NCBI GenBank assembly: GCA_945900965.1 | Contig: CAMDKM010000007.1 | Coordinates: 1-64,000, forward strand | DNA from: Bordetella parapertussis | GTDB taxonomy: Bacteria; Pseudomonadota; Gammaproteobacteria; Burkholderiales; JACQAP01 | Direction: 5' to 3' | DNA: 64,000 bases | Shown here: one piece after another, positions 54,659 to 63,225 of the stretch | How positions within the stretch are numbered: position 1 is the first letter of the stretch | Layout of the letters: every line of letters starts with the position of its first letter | Notes under the pieces: model-generated | Told to the model about the DNA's origin: nothing | Databases searched by the model: none | Seen by the model: the letters and a program-made list of their open reading frames with translations, nothing else | Made by a program: the position numbers and the translations under genes

Positions 54659-55864
54659 ATGAATAACGCGGTAACGGAAACAATCATGACAGACACATCA
54701 GCCCCAACTGCCAATGTACGCACTGCCGAGTACACGGGCATTCTTCCCAGCCAGAAGATCAGAGCAATGGTGGATAACGACGAGATAAAGACTGTCGTCA
54801 GACCACTCGACCCTGACCAGATACAACCTGCCAGCATCGATCTGAGGCTTGGCGACTGGGCTTATCCCGTGGATACGAGCTTTCTTCCCGGTAAAGGGGT
54901 AAGAGTGCTCGACAAAATGAAGGAGCTGGATGACCAGTACGACAAATTCAAGATTGATCTTCGCAACGGCGCTGTATTGGAGAAGGGTCGCATATACGTT
55001 ATTCAGCTTATCGAAGCCATCGATTTAAGAAGCGAGGTGGCGGCGTTCGCCAACCCAAAGAGCTCAACGGGCCGCCTGGACATTCTCACCAGGTTGATTG
55101 CGGATGAAGCCGAAGTTTTTGATCAAGTGAATGAAGGCTATAAGGGCGAACTCTACATAGAAGTGGCGCCGCGAAGTTTTAGTGTCGTGGCCAGAACCGG
55201 CACCCGTTTGAATCAGTTGAGATTCCGCCGCACCAGAGGCGAAGCACCGAAAGCCATCTCGGCTGCCGAGTGGAGGCGGCTTCTTGGCGAAGGTCACCTG
55301 CTCAACTTCTCGGCGGAGGACGAAAACCCGCGCTCCATCAAGACAGGGGTACTACCCTTCACCATTGACTTGCAGGGACAGGAGGGCGAAGGCGGAGTGA
55401 TTGGTTATCGCGCAAAAAAACACACAGGACGAATTGATCTGGACAGGCGGGACTACGACCGTTTCGATTTCTGGGATCCGATTCGTTTCCACAAGAAATC
55501 GTCGCTCACGCTGGATCCGGATGAGTTCTATATTCTGGTGACAAAGGAGGCGATAGCCGTCCCTCCGGACTATGCGGCGGAGATGCTGCCCTACGACACA
55601 CGCGCCGGAGAGTTTCGGGTTCACTATGCCGGCTTTTTTGATCCGGGATTTGGCTGGAATTCACAAACAGGCCGGGCCGGAAGCAGCAGGGGAGTGCTCG
55701 AAGTACGCTCGCACGAAATCCCTTTCCTGCTCGAACACGGACAGACTGTCGGTTGGCTGCGCTTCGAGCGCATGGCGGCCCGACCCGAAATGCTCTATGG
55801 CGAAGACGGCCGCTCGAACTACCAGGGTCAGGGTTTGAAGTTGGCCAAGCAGTTCTCGCAGTAA
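54659..55864 (+). CDS. Long-form 2'-deoxycytidine 5'-triphosphate deaminase
   Basis: A 401-residue protein of the long DCD family: two dUTPase/dCTP-deaminase-like beta-barrel domains in tandem. The first has QPASIDLRLGDWAYPV and PKSSTGRLDILTRLI (the family's PxSSLGRxG motif region); the second has KKSSLTLDPDEFYILVTKEA and FRVHYAGFFDPGFGW. It should convert dCTP to dUTP in pyrimidine deoxynucleotide synthesis. The ordinary dcd is half this length, so the fold is internally duplicated. The ATG at 54659 could be replaced by one ten codons later (MTDTSAPT). Confidence 0.87.
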   Translation: MNNAVTETIMTDTSAPTANVRTAEYTGILPSQKIRAMVDNDEIKTVVRPLDPDQIQPASIDLRLGDWAYPVDTSFLPGKGVRVLDKMKELDDQYDKFKIDLRNGAVLEKGRIYVIQLIEAIDLRSEVAAFANPKSSTGRLDILTRLIADEAEVFDQVNEGYKGELYIEVAPRSFSVVARTGTRLNQLRFRRTRGEAPKAISAAEWRRLLGEGHLLNFSAEDENPRSIKTGVLPFTIDLQGQEGEGGVIGYRAKKHTGRIDLDRRDYDRFDFWDPIRFHKKSSLTLDPDEFYILVTKEAIAVPPDYAAEMLPYDTRAGEFRVHYAGFFDPGFGWNSQTGRAGSSRGVLEVRSHEIPFLLEHGQTVGWLRFERMAARPEMLYGEDGRSNYQGQGLKLAKQFSQ

Positions 55865-55935
55865 ATCTGATTCTTGAAGTACTCAACATAAAGATTGTAG
55901 TTTCAGCATTGATGCTTTTTTTCTCTAGTGCCCCC

Positions 55936-57603
55936 ATGACCAACCCTCCCGTCACCCCGCGCCCTGCGGCGACATTAATCCTGGTGCGAGACGCATCGCA
56001 TGGCCTGGAGGTGTTGCTCGCCAAGCGCACCCATCTGGCCGATTTTGCAGGCGGGGCATACGTGTTTCCTGGCGGGGCCGTAGATAATGCCGACGCCGCG
56101 CCGGAACTGGCCACGCTAGCTTCGGGACTGGACGATGCGGAAGCCAGCCGGCGTCTGGGCATCGAACGCGGCGGCATTGGTTATTGGATCGCGGCGATTC
56201 GGGAATGTTTCGAAGAAGCCGGGTTGTTGTTTGCGCATGCGCACGATAACGAGTTGATCGATATCGACGGGCATGCAGCGCCCAGCTTTGCCTCGGCGCG
56301 CAAGGCGCTGGTAGGGGGTGAAGCATCGCTGTTGCAGCTTCTGCAATCCCATAACCTGCGTCTTGCCACGGACCGGCTGCATTATTTTAGCCACTGGATC
56401 ACGCAAGCAGGCCGGCCGCGCCGCTACGACACCCGCTTCTTTCTTGCCGAAGCCCCGGCCCGGCAAACACCCTCGCATGATGGCGAGGAACTGGTGAACC
56501 ACCTTTGGATTCGACCGGCGGAAGCGCTGGAGCGCGGCCATGAAGGGGAATTGAATCTGATGTTTCCGACCATGAAAACGCTGGAAAGCATTGCGACAAT
56601 GCGCGATGTGGCGGCGGCAATTGCGTTCGCCCGCTTGCCTCGCCCGATGCCGCCGATGGCGCCCCGGGTGGGCATCGGTCAGGGCGGAAAAAAGTTTCTG
56701 GTGCCTGGCGATTTCGCCTATGCGGAGCTTGGCAAGCTCGATCCGGAGCAAAAGGGCACCGCTTCATACGAAATTGTTCCCCGCACGGTCGTGCAGCTTT
56801 CCGATCGGGTAAGGCGAGTCACCGCGCCGAACCCGGGAATGATGACCGGCCCCGGCACCAACACCTATCTGGTGGGTGATGCGTCAACGGGCGTCGCGGT
56901 GATTGATCCCGGGCCGGCCGATGCTGGCCACGTTGCGCGCATCGTCGAGGCGGCGGCGGGCCCAATACGCTGGATCCTCTGCACGCACACCCATATGGAT
57001 CATTCCCCGGGCGCGGCGCAGCTCAAGGAGCGAACGCAGGCGGCCACGTATGGAATGCTCGCCTTGCACAAGGCAGCGCAGGATCCTTCCTTCGTGCCCG
57101 ATCACGCCATTGTCGAAGGCGAACGCCTTGCCATTGCAGGTGCGACGCTGCGGGTGTTGCACACACCGGGACACGCATCGAACCAGGTCTGCTATCTGCT
57201 CGAAGAAGAACGCATGCTCTTCACCGGCGACCACATCATGCAGGGCTCGACCGTTGTCATCAATCCTCCCGATGGCGACATGTCCGCCTATTTCGCCTCT
57301 CTTGAACGGCTATACAGAGAAGACCTCGAATGGCTCGCACCAGGCCACGGCTTCCTGATGGCCCGGCCACACGAGATGGTCGAGCGGCTGATCGTGCATC
57401 GGCGCACGCGCGAGAACAAAGTCGTGAACGCGCTGCGTAGTGCGGGCCGGGGCAATGTCGAGACACTCGTCACGACAGTCTATGACGACACTCCCGAAAG
57501 GCTGCACGCGATGGCGATGCGCTCTCTGCTGGCGCATTTGCAAAAGCTCGAATTGGATGGGCGGGCCAAGCGGGATCTGGGGATGTGGCAATTCGTGGAA
57601 TAA
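55936..57603 (+). CDS. Nudix domain fused to MBL-fold hydrolase
   Basis: A 555-residue fusion. Residues about 10-230 form a Nudix domain of the NUDT19/RP2p type, in which the Nudix box is split by an insertion: FPGGAVDNADAAPE and, about 45 residues later, AAIRECFEEAGLLF. Residues about 290-540 form a LACTB2-like metallo-beta-lactamase domain with CTHTHMDHSPGAAQLK, HTPGHASNQV and FTGDHIMQGS. Each domain could be active: the Nudix part on CoA or a nucleotide derivative, the MBL part on an ester, thioester or nucleic acid. Substrate is unknown. The ATG at 55936 is preferred over one eight codons upstream. Confidence 0.86.
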   Translation: MTNPPVTPRPAATLILVRDASHGLEVLLAKRTHLADFAGGAYVFPGGAVDNADAAPELATLASGLDDAEASRRLGIERGGIGYWIAAIRECFEEAGLLFAHAHDNELIDIDGHAAPSFASARKALVGGEASLLQLLQSHNLRLATDRLHYFSHWITQAGRPRRYDTRFFLAEAPARQTPSHDGEELVNHLWIRPAEALERGHEGELNLMFPTMKTLESIATMRDVAAAIAFARLPRPMPPMAPRVGIGQGGKKFLVPGDFAYAELGKLDPEQKGTASYEIVPRTVVQLSDRVRRVTAPNPGMMTGPGTNTYLVGDASTGVAVIDPGPADAGHVARIVEAAAGPIRWILCTHTHMDHSPGAAQLKERTQAATYGMLALHKAAQDPSFVPDHAIVEGERLAIAGATLRVLHTPGHASNQVCYLLEEERMLFTGDHIMQGSTVVINPPDGDMSAYFASLERLYREDLEWLAPGHGFLMARPHEMVERLIVHRRTRENKVVNALRSAGRGNVETLVTTVYDDTPERLHAMAMRSLLAHLQKLELDGRAKRDLGMWQFVE

Positions 57604-57665
57604 ATCGGACCGGTATCGGCATCGATTCTCGCGGTCTTTTGGGCCGGCAAGTACGACGCCCTGCA

Positions 57666-58676
57666 CTAGACCGCAACCACCTTGGCCGCCCGGGCGCGCA
57701 ACTGCCCGCAGCCGCCCTCGATATCCTGCCCCGCGGAATCGCGCAGCGTGGCCAGGATGCCGCGCTGACGAAGGCTGCGCACCAATGTCATGGCGCGATC
57801 CGGCGCCGGGCGCCGAAATTCCAGACCGCCAACAGTGTTCCAGGGAATAAAGTTCATCACCGCGTATTTTCCGGCGAGTAATCCGGCGATGCGCTCCAGC
57901 TCTTCGTCGCCGTCGTTGATGCCTGCGAGCAGCGTCCATTGATACTGGATCGGGTAGTTCGTCGCGCGGGCATACTGCTCGCCCAGCTCCACCAGATCGG
58001 CAGGGTCGATGCCCGGTGCGCGAGGCAGCAGTTTCGCGCGCAATTGCGCATGAGTCGAATGCAGCGAAAGCGCCAGTGCCGGCTTCACGGCCGCACGCGG
58101 CAGCCGTTCGAATACCCGCGGATCACCGACCGTGGAGAAAACCAGATTCTTGTGACCGATCGCCCCATCGGTACCCAGCAGTTCGATGGCATCCAGCACA
58201 TTGTCCAGATTATGGGCCGGCTCCCCCATACCCATAAACTGGACTTTCCTGACCAGGCGCAGCCGTCGGGCGAGCACCACCTGCGCAACGATCTCCGCAC
58301 TACCGAGGTGGCGCTTCAGCCCTTCGCGGCCAGTCATGCAAAAAACACAGCCCACGGCGCAGCCGACCTGAGTCGAAACACAGACGGCCTCGCGCGGCAG
58401 CAGTACGCTTTCCACGGTCTGACCGTCGGCCAGCCCGACCAACAGCCGCCCGGAACCATCTTCCCCGGTATGCGATGAACGAACACGGGCGATGCGCTCC
58501 AGCGCCAGTTCAATGTCCGGCAGCGCGGTGCGCAGAGGCAGCGGCAGAAAATTCTCAGGTCGTTGCCGGCCGCTGTCGAGCGGCAATGCCTGGGCCCAGG
58601 CGCGCAGTACGGACTGCTCGTGGCCGGGTTTGGCGCCGCGAGATTGCAAGAGCTGGCGGATGTCTTCAATTTGCAT
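57666..58676 (-). CDS. RlmN/Cfr-like radical SAM RNA methyltransferase
   Basis: A 336-residue radical SAM enzyme related to RlmN. The cluster motif is CAVGCVFCMTG (three Cys), followed by KVQFMGMGEPAHNLDNVLDA as in RlmN. The resolving cysteine region at the C-terminus is DSAGQDIEGGCGQL. It is shorter than canonical RlmN and lacks part of the N-terminal accessory domain, so it may be an RlmN-like paralogue with altered RNA target. The ATG at 58676 lies inside the end of the M20 gene, an overlap of 11 bp that implies coupled translation. Confidence 0.85.
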   Translation of the reverse strand: MQIEDIRQLLQSRGAKPGHEQSVLRAWAQALPLDSGRQRPENFLPLPLRTALPDIELALERIARVRSSHTGEDGSGRLLVGLADGQTVESVLLPREAVCVSTQVGCAVGCVFCMTGREGLKRHLGSAEIVAQVVLARRLRLVRKVQFMGMGEPAHNLDNVLDAIELLGTDGAIGHKNLVFSTVGDPRVFERLPRAAVKPALALSLHSTHAQLRAKLLPRAPGIDPADLVELGEQYARATNYPIQYQWTLLAGINDGDEELERIAGLLAGKYAVMNFIPWNTVGGLEFRRPAPDRAMTLVRSLRQRGILATLRDSAGQDIEGGCGQLRARAAKVVAV

Positions 58677-59979
58677 GGGTGCGAACCGGCACAGGATTGA
58701 CCCCGCACCAGCGAGCCATGAACAACGCCAGCACCGTGCACACCCGTTGCGCGCTTTCCAGGGATACCGACTCATCGATGCCGTGAATGTGCTGCGCCTC
58801 GGGGCCGTAACAGGTCGCTGGCGTGGACCCGTAAAGATTGAATACGCGAATGTCGGTGGTGCCTGACATATCCATCCACTGCGGTGGCGATCCGCAGACA
58901 CGCTCGTGGCTCGCGCGCAGCACATCGATGGAGGGATGGGTGGTGTCCACAATACAGCCTTCCGATTGCAGGCCCGCGTAAGTGATGCGCACGATCACAT
59001 CGGCAAGCTTGGGGTGTTCGCCTGCCGTTTGCCGCAACGCGGCCTCCACCGCTTCCTGCGCTTGCTTGACGCTCATGCCCGGGTAAAAGCCAATGCGGAT
59101 ATCCATCACGCAACGCGTCGCCACCGAGGAATGCCATTCGCCGCCGCGGATCTTGCCCAGATTGAAATTGATCGGCCGTTCGTGATTGGCAAAAGCCGGA
59201 TGGCGCTGCGCCGGCTCGTTCCACCGCGCTTCCAGGCGCTTCAAGCCCTGGTAAAGCGTGAAGGCTGCCTCGATGGCATTGATTCCGCGCTGGGCCTGAA
59301 ATACATGCGCGGGCCGCCCCAACACCTCGACGCTCAGCCAGAGCACGCCCACCTGGGCGCGCAGCACCGTTTCGTTGAAGGGTTCGGGAATGATGGCGGC
59401 ATCGGCGCGGTAGCCTTGCGCCAGACACGCCAGCGCGCCGTTGCCCGTGCATTCCTCCTCGACCACGGACTGCAAATAAACCGGCGCGGCCGGTTCCAGC
59501 CCGAGCTGGCGCAGACTGCGAAAAGCCATGACATAGGCGGCAATACCCGCCTTCATGTCCCCGGCCCCACGCCCATACAATCGCCCCTTGTCCACCCGCG
59601 GCTCGAATGGCGGTGTACTCCAGAGCTCTTCCGCGCCCACCGGCACCACGTCGATATGCCCATTCAGAATCAGGGAGCGCCCCGATCTTTTGGCCGGTTC
59701 GTGCACGCCCACCACGTTATCGTGACGGTCCCAGCGCCCCGTCACCGGCGCGTATCCCGGCATGTTCTCCAGCTTTCTTACGTCCACCGGGAAACGGTCG
59801 GTCTTCAGCCCCTGGCCTTGAAAAAGGCCCTCCATGAAATCCTGTGCGCTCGCCTCTTCCCCCATCAGGCTGGGAAACCGAACCAGGGTGGCCGTGAGCT
59901 CCGCCAGGGCTTTTGCGTTCGCGCTCACAGCCGCGATAATTTCGGCTTCCAGATTGGGATCTACTTTGGTGCCAGACAT
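58666..59979 (-). CDS. M20 family ArgE/DapE-type deacylase
   Basis: A 437-residue M20 zinc enzyme. Metal motifs are LNGHIDVVPVG (His, Asp), GRGAGDMKAGIAA (Asp), QSVVEEECTGNG (general base and ligand Glu) and EAQHIHGIDES near the end. The overall sequence resembles acetylornithine deacetylase/succinyl-diaminopimelate desuccinylase-like amidases of uncertain substrate. It is not in an arg or dap cluster. It overlaps the downstream RlmN-like gene by 11 bp on the same strand. Confidence 0.88.
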   Translation of the reverse strand: MSGTKVDPNLEAEIIAAVSANAKALAELTATLVRFPSLMGEEASAQDFMEGLFQGQGLKTDRFPVDVRKLENMPGYAPVTGRWDRHDNVVGVHEPAKRSGRSLILNGHIDVVPVGAEELWSTPPFEPRVDKGRLYGRGAGDMKAGIAAYVMAFRSLRQLGLEPAAPVYLQSVVEEECTGNGALACLAQGYRADAAIIPEPFNETVLRAQVGVLWLSVEVLGRPAHVFQAQRGINAIEAAFTLYQGLKRLEARWNEPAQRHPAFANHERPINFNLGKIRGGEWHSSVATRCVMDIRIGFYPGMSVKQAQEAVEAALRQTAGEHPKLADVIVRITYAGLQSEGCIVDTTHPSIDVLRASHERVCGSPPQWMDMSGTTDIRVFNLYGSTPATCYGPEAQHIHGIDESVSLESAQRVCTVLALFMARWCGVNPVPVRTHAN

Positions 59980-60051
59980 TGGCGCCCCCAGGAAATAAGT
60001 GAGCGGTAGATTAACTTGAATTGCGGTGATCGGCGTGACGAAAATAAAAGG

Positions 60052-60112
60052 GGAGGACGTGAAGGGGAAGACGGTAACGTGTAACGGGTGACAAGTGACG
60101 AGCCCTCCCCGC
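60052..60112. repeat. Degenerate GTGACGG-type simple repeats
   Basis: Loose repeats of GTGAAGGGG, GTAACGTGTAACGGGTGACA and AAGTGACG-like units on the plus strand lie in the gap between the M20 gene and the first EAL-like gene. They belong to the same class of 7- to 8-nt G-rich repeats as 43021-43098. Confidence 0.45.
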
Positions 60113-60158
60113 CGTCTTATGGTCTCGTCCGCTTCCCCATTTCGCCCGAGATCAGTGC

Positions 60159-60902
60159 TTACAGCGGCTCGACCTTCCCGAGCTCGAAACCCTGCGCAAA
60201 GTCGATCTTGCAGCGGCGCAAATGATCCAATACCTGGCTATCTTCGACATATTCGGCGATGGTCTGCGCGCCCAGTTCGTGGCAGCGGCGGTTGATGTCG
60301 GTCACCTTTTCCGGGTCGATGGTATTGGCGTTGATTTTGACGAATTCCGGTTCCAACGTTTGAATTTCGGCCAGAGAGGTATCGTTGCCGTCGAAACCGG
60401 CTACGGCGAGGCTGCAACCGTGCGGTCGCAGGTCTTCCATGAGATGATGCAAGGATTCGCGATGAGAAATGGCACTTCCGTGCGAAACGTCGAACCCCAG
60501 CACTCCACCGGACAGGTAGGAATCGTCGGTATACTTAAGAACGTAGTTGCCGAATTCCCGGTCGGCCAGCGTCTCATCAGACAAGTTCACAACATAGCGC
60601 GGCACATTCCAATGCGGATCGCTCAGCAAACTGGCCCGCACATGCCGGGCCAGGCGGTTGACGACCCAGCGGTCGAGGTAAGGAAGCAAGCCGACCTCTC
60701 GTAGCACCGGCAGAAATGAACCAGGCGGCAATAGCTGATCATCCTCTTCCTTGAAACGAACGAAAATTTCGTACAACGGCCGGTCATCGGCCTGAGACTC
60801 GACCGAGACGATCGGCTGCCCGTACAGCACGAATTCGTCCTCCTGCATCGCGGAAAACAAGCGTCCTGCAATATCCTCCTGGGATTCAGCTTCATTTGCC
60901 AT
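60159..60902 (-). CDS. Degenerate EAL-domain protein 1
   Basis: A 247-residue single-domain protein of the EAL fold. The N-terminal EAL position reads LYEIFVRF instead of EALLR(W/F), and the DDFGTGYSSL segment reads AGFDGNDTSLAEI. KINANTID, TIAEYVEDSQVLDHL and the final DFAQGFELGKVEPL keep the family pattern (AExVET, QGYxxxxP) in altered form. Loss of several metal and catalytic residues argues against c-di-GMP hydrolysis; it may bind c-di-GMP or act through protein contacts. The ATG at 60902 is used. A paralogue of similar size lies at 61817, and two MITE-like copies lie between them. Confidence 0.82.
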   Translation of the reverse strand: MANEAESQEDIAGRLFSAMQEDEFVLYGQPIVSVESQADDRPLYEIFVRFKEEDDQLLPPGSFLPVLREVGLLPYLDRWVVNRLARHVRASLLSDPHWNVPRYVVNLSDETLADREFGNYVLKYTDDSYLSGGVLGFDVSHGSAISHRESLHHLMEDLRPHGCSLAVAGFDGNDTSLAEIQTLEPEFVKINANTIDPEKVTDINRRCHELGAQTIAEYVEDSQVLDHLRRCKIDFAQGFELGKVEPL

Positions 60903-60963
60903 AGGGTTGCTCCAGCAATTGGTGGTATTGCAATCCATTTAGTGTGTTTGGCCTTCCTGCGCC

Positions 60964-61078
60964 AGGGAAAACCTGAGTAAGTGTCTTCCCCGCGAAGGCG
61001 GGGAACCAGATGCCATTAAAATCCTGGATTCCCGTTTTCACGGGAATGACATTTGGAAAATTATTCAGTGTTTCCCGA
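60964..61078. mobile_element. MITE-like element, copy 1
   Basis: About 115 bp with imperfect 9-bp terminal inverted repeats (GGGAAAAC at the left, GTGTTTCCC at the right) and two internal hairpins, TTCCCCGCGAAGGCGGGGAA and ATTCCCGTTTTCACGGGAAT. Copy 2 at 61258-61370 is the reverse complement of this sequence with about 85 percent identity by eye. It has no coding capacity. The hairpin TTCCCGCG...CGGGAA resembles dispersed repeats known from beta- and gammaproteobacteria such as dRS3-like elements. Confidence 0.75.
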
Positions 61079-61257
61079 GATTGACCGGACCTGGGCATTT
61101 AACGGCACAACAATGGGGAAAGTAAATGGCAGGGCGCAAAAACCGGTGAACGGTGATCGGTGAACAGTGAACGGCAGAACTAAAGGGCCAGATTCTGTGA
61201 CGAGAGACAGGTGACGAGTGACGGGTAAGGGCAAAAACCTCCGGACAACGATCTACG

Positions 61258-61370
61258 GAAACACCGAATTAATACCCAAACGTCATTCCCGTAACGACGG
61301 GAATTCAGGTTTTTCAAAGGCAACTGGTTCCCCGCTTTCGCGGGGAAGACACTTACTTCAGAGTTTCCCT
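61258..61370. mobile_element. MITE-like element, copy 2 (inverted)
   Basis: Inverted copy of the element at 60964-61078: GGAAACACCGAATTAATACC at the left, then CATTCCCGTAACGACGGGAA and CCCCGCTTTCGCGGGGAAGA as the two hairpins, and GAGTTTCCCT at the right. It ends at the stop codon of the GIY-YIG gene. The 180 bp between the copies contain only G-rich simple repeats (GGTGAACGGTGATCGGTGAA). Confidence 0.75.
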
Positions 61371-61689
61371 AGCCCTGCCAAACGCCATAGCCCTCCTCCC
61401 GCAGGCCGACGGCGAGTTCTACCTCCATATCGCGTGCGGCGTCATAGGGCATCGGGTTGGCATAGGCGTAAAGCAGGGGCAGCAGGCGCAGGCCGAATTG
61501 CTCGACATAGCGGTTTGCCTTGATACCTTGCTTGTGTTTTTCAAAACGCAGCTCAGGCGCGAGGCCCGTCATGCCTACATAGACGCAGGGCTTGGTCGCG
61601 TCGTACTCGGGGTTGGCCTTGCGGAAGCGGGCTTCCTGCAACACTTCAGGGGAGAGTTCGACAACGTAAACGTTGTGGTGATAATTCAA
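61369..61689 (-). CDS. GIY-YIG-domain protein
   Basis: A 106-residue protein with a GIY-YIG-like nuclease fold: NVYVVELSPEVL near the start, then PCVYVGMTGLAPELRFEKHK, where VYV-VGMTG stands for the GIY...YIG strands and R/H/K residues follow. Such small proteins include the UvrC-like and YhbQ-like groups. The start is probably TTG at 61689; no ATG is available in frame before the repeat tract at 61697-61740. It lies between the two EAL-like genes on the same strand. Catalytic Glu and function are not certain. Confidence 0.7.
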   Translation of the reverse strand: MNYHHNVYVVELSPEVLQEARFRKANPEYDATKPCVYVGMTGLAPELRFEKHKQGIKANRYVEQFGLRLLPLLYAYANPMPYDAARDMEVELAVGLREEGYGVWQG

Positions 61690-61696
61690 GGTCGTG

Positions 61697-61740
61697 AAGG
61701 GTGAAGGGTGAAGGGTGAAGGGTGAATGAGTGAAGGGTGA
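61697..61740 (+). repeat. Heptamer repeat GGGTGAA with G-quadruplex potential
   Basis: Four perfect copies of GGGTGAA, then GTGAATGAGTGAAGGGTGA, lie directly upstream of the start codon of the GIY-YIG gene. The plus strand has five runs of three guanines separated mostly by four bases. The gene is on the minus strand, so the G-rich strand is the template strand here. Confidence 0.8.
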
Positions 61741-61816
61741 AAATCGCGGCGGGCGTAGCAAACTCCCCGGGGATTTCAACAAAACGGGATTTTCGTAGCC
61801 GCTACCCTCGCCCACA

Positions 61817-62644
61817 CTACAACGCCTTGACTGGCGCGACCTGAAAACCCTGCACGAAATCGACTTTGGCGGCCCGCATTTTTTCGATAACTTCCTTGCT
61901 TTCCACATATTCTGCGATGGTCTTGATGCCCAGAACGCGGCAGCGACGCTGAATCTCCACCAGTTTCGCCGTATCCAAAGAAACGGAATTGAGCTTGATA
62001 AAATTCGGCGACAGTGCATGCAACGCGGTCAGGGATGGGATACTGCCATCGATCCCCGACAGGGTAAAAGTGCACCCATGGGGGCGCAGGTCCACCATCA
62101 GGCGGCGATAGGCGCTGGCACGCCGAAGTGCGACTTCCCAGCTCAGTTCGAACCCCAACGCGCCTTTCGACAAATATGAATTGCCCACGTACTGGCGCAC
62201 ATATTCCCCAAACCCGGCATCGTCCAATGTCTCTTCGGATAGATTGACGTTACAGCGCGGGACCTCCCATTTCGGCCAGACACGCAGCGAGCCTCTTACC
62301 CACCGCGCCAGACGGTTCACCACCCAACGGTCGAGCAGGGGCAGCATGTGGCACTCTTCGAGTATCGGAAAAAATGTTCCAGGCGGCAGGGACATCTCGT
62401 CTTCCTCGGAATACCGGACAAAAATCTCGAGGAACGGGCGTTCCTTGCGAGCGGTTCCGATCGGCATGATGGCCTGCCCGAAGAGGAGGAATTTATCCTG
62501 CTGCAGTGTCGATATTATCTGTGGCGAAATGTCGTTCCTTGGGTCGTCCGTAATCGCGAGAGGGCGATTTGCAGCAGGGCTGGGAAGTACACGGCGCAAC
62601 CTGGGCACGCTTTTTGGTCTGGATATGATTTTCCCCAACATCAT
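61817..62644 (-). CDS. Degenerate EAL-domain protein 2
   Basis: A 275-residue paralogue of the protein encoded at 60159. Shared segments include LPPGTFFPILEECHMLPLLD and RWVVNRLARWVRGSL. EAL reads FLEIFVRYSEE, the DDFGTG region reads LSGIDGSIPSLTAL and AEYVESKEVIEKMRAAKVDF then VQGFQVAPVKAL closes the domain. An N-terminal extension of about 40 residues is absent from its paralogue. Like that protein it lacks key catalytic residues. A GGGGGG site precedes the ATG at 62644. The pair probably arose by tandem duplication with later insertion of the GIY-YIG gene and MITE-like copies. Confidence 0.82.
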   Translation of the reverse strand: MMLGKIISRPKSVPRLRRVLPSPAANRPLAITDDPRNDISPQIISTLQQDKFLLFGQAIMPIGTARKERPFLEIFVRYSEEDEMSLPPGTFFPILEECHMLPLLDRWVVNRLARWVRGSLRVWPKWEVPRCNVNLSEETLDDAGFGEYVRQYVGNSYLSKGALGFELSWEVALRRASAYRRLMVDLRPHGCTFTLSGIDGSIPSLTALHALSPNFIKLNSVSLDTAKLVEIQRRCRVLGIKTIAEYVESKEVIEKMRAAKVDFVQGFQVAPVKAL

Positions 62645-62941
62645 TCATCCCCCCTAAGGATCGAGTACCGGCAGGTACGGACGAAACAATATTCCGGGAC
62701 GGAACTTTTATCAATGAGCGACACAAAAAAAACAGGACTTTTGCAATGTGTCGCCGATAGAAATGTCCGCATGCGACGACAAATGGAATGGATCAAATTG
62801 CGCGAGGCGTCAGGGGTGAGGAGAGAGGGAAGAACTTCAAGTGCGACGCGACTCACCATCGAAAGCGACGAGAGACAAAATAAAATAACGTGCCAGATCC
62901 GCGTCTATTCGGCTCGGGCTGAACGCCGGATTGCAATTGGG
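62645..62941. other. Intergenic region without a clear gene
   Basis: About 300 bp between the second EAL-like gene and the doubtful small membrane gene. A plus-strand open frame starts at 62713 (MSDTKKTGLLQCVADRNVRM) and runs to 63019, but it has no recognisable domain and overlaps another frame. No repeat, hairpin terminator or RNA gene is evident. Confidence 0.4.
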
Positions 62942-63160
62942 TCAATCTGGCATAGCGCGGATTCGATGCCAAAAGCTGCGGGGGGTTCCCAAACCGAACA
63001 AAACCGCGGCAACAATTGAAATACCGTTGACCAGGGAGCAGCCGGTCGCAATAACCAGCGCGGCGCCGAAAAAAATCATCCACCGCCAATAGCGGGTGGC
63101 GAACCGGGGTAACACACGCAAAGCACGCAGACGCTGAATGCCCGAGACGGGCTGAGACAA
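62942..63160 (-). CDS. Possible small membrane protein (72 aa)
   Basis: A short frame with one or two hydrophobic helices (WMIFFGAALVIATGCSLVNG, then ISIVAAVLFGLG). It begins MSQPVSGIQRLRALRVLPRF. No family is recognised and no strong ribosome site is visible, so it may be a chance frame. It lies 65 bp upstream of the Sel1-like gene on the same strand. Confidence 0.3.
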   Translation of the reverse strand: MSQPVSGIQRLRALRVLPRFATRYWRWMIFFGAALVIATGCSLVNGISIVAAVLFGLGTPRSFWHRIRAMPD

Positions 63161-63225
63161 TGTGCCGTCAGGCGTGCGCGGGCGCCCTTTATTCGAATTG
63201 GCGCCTCACCCGGCGCCACTCGACT

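Noticed and set aside
62713..63019. 102-codon plus-strand frame beginning MSDTKKTGLLQ
   Set aside because: No family, no clear ribosome site and overlap with a minus-strand frame; kept only as a note in the intergenic entry.
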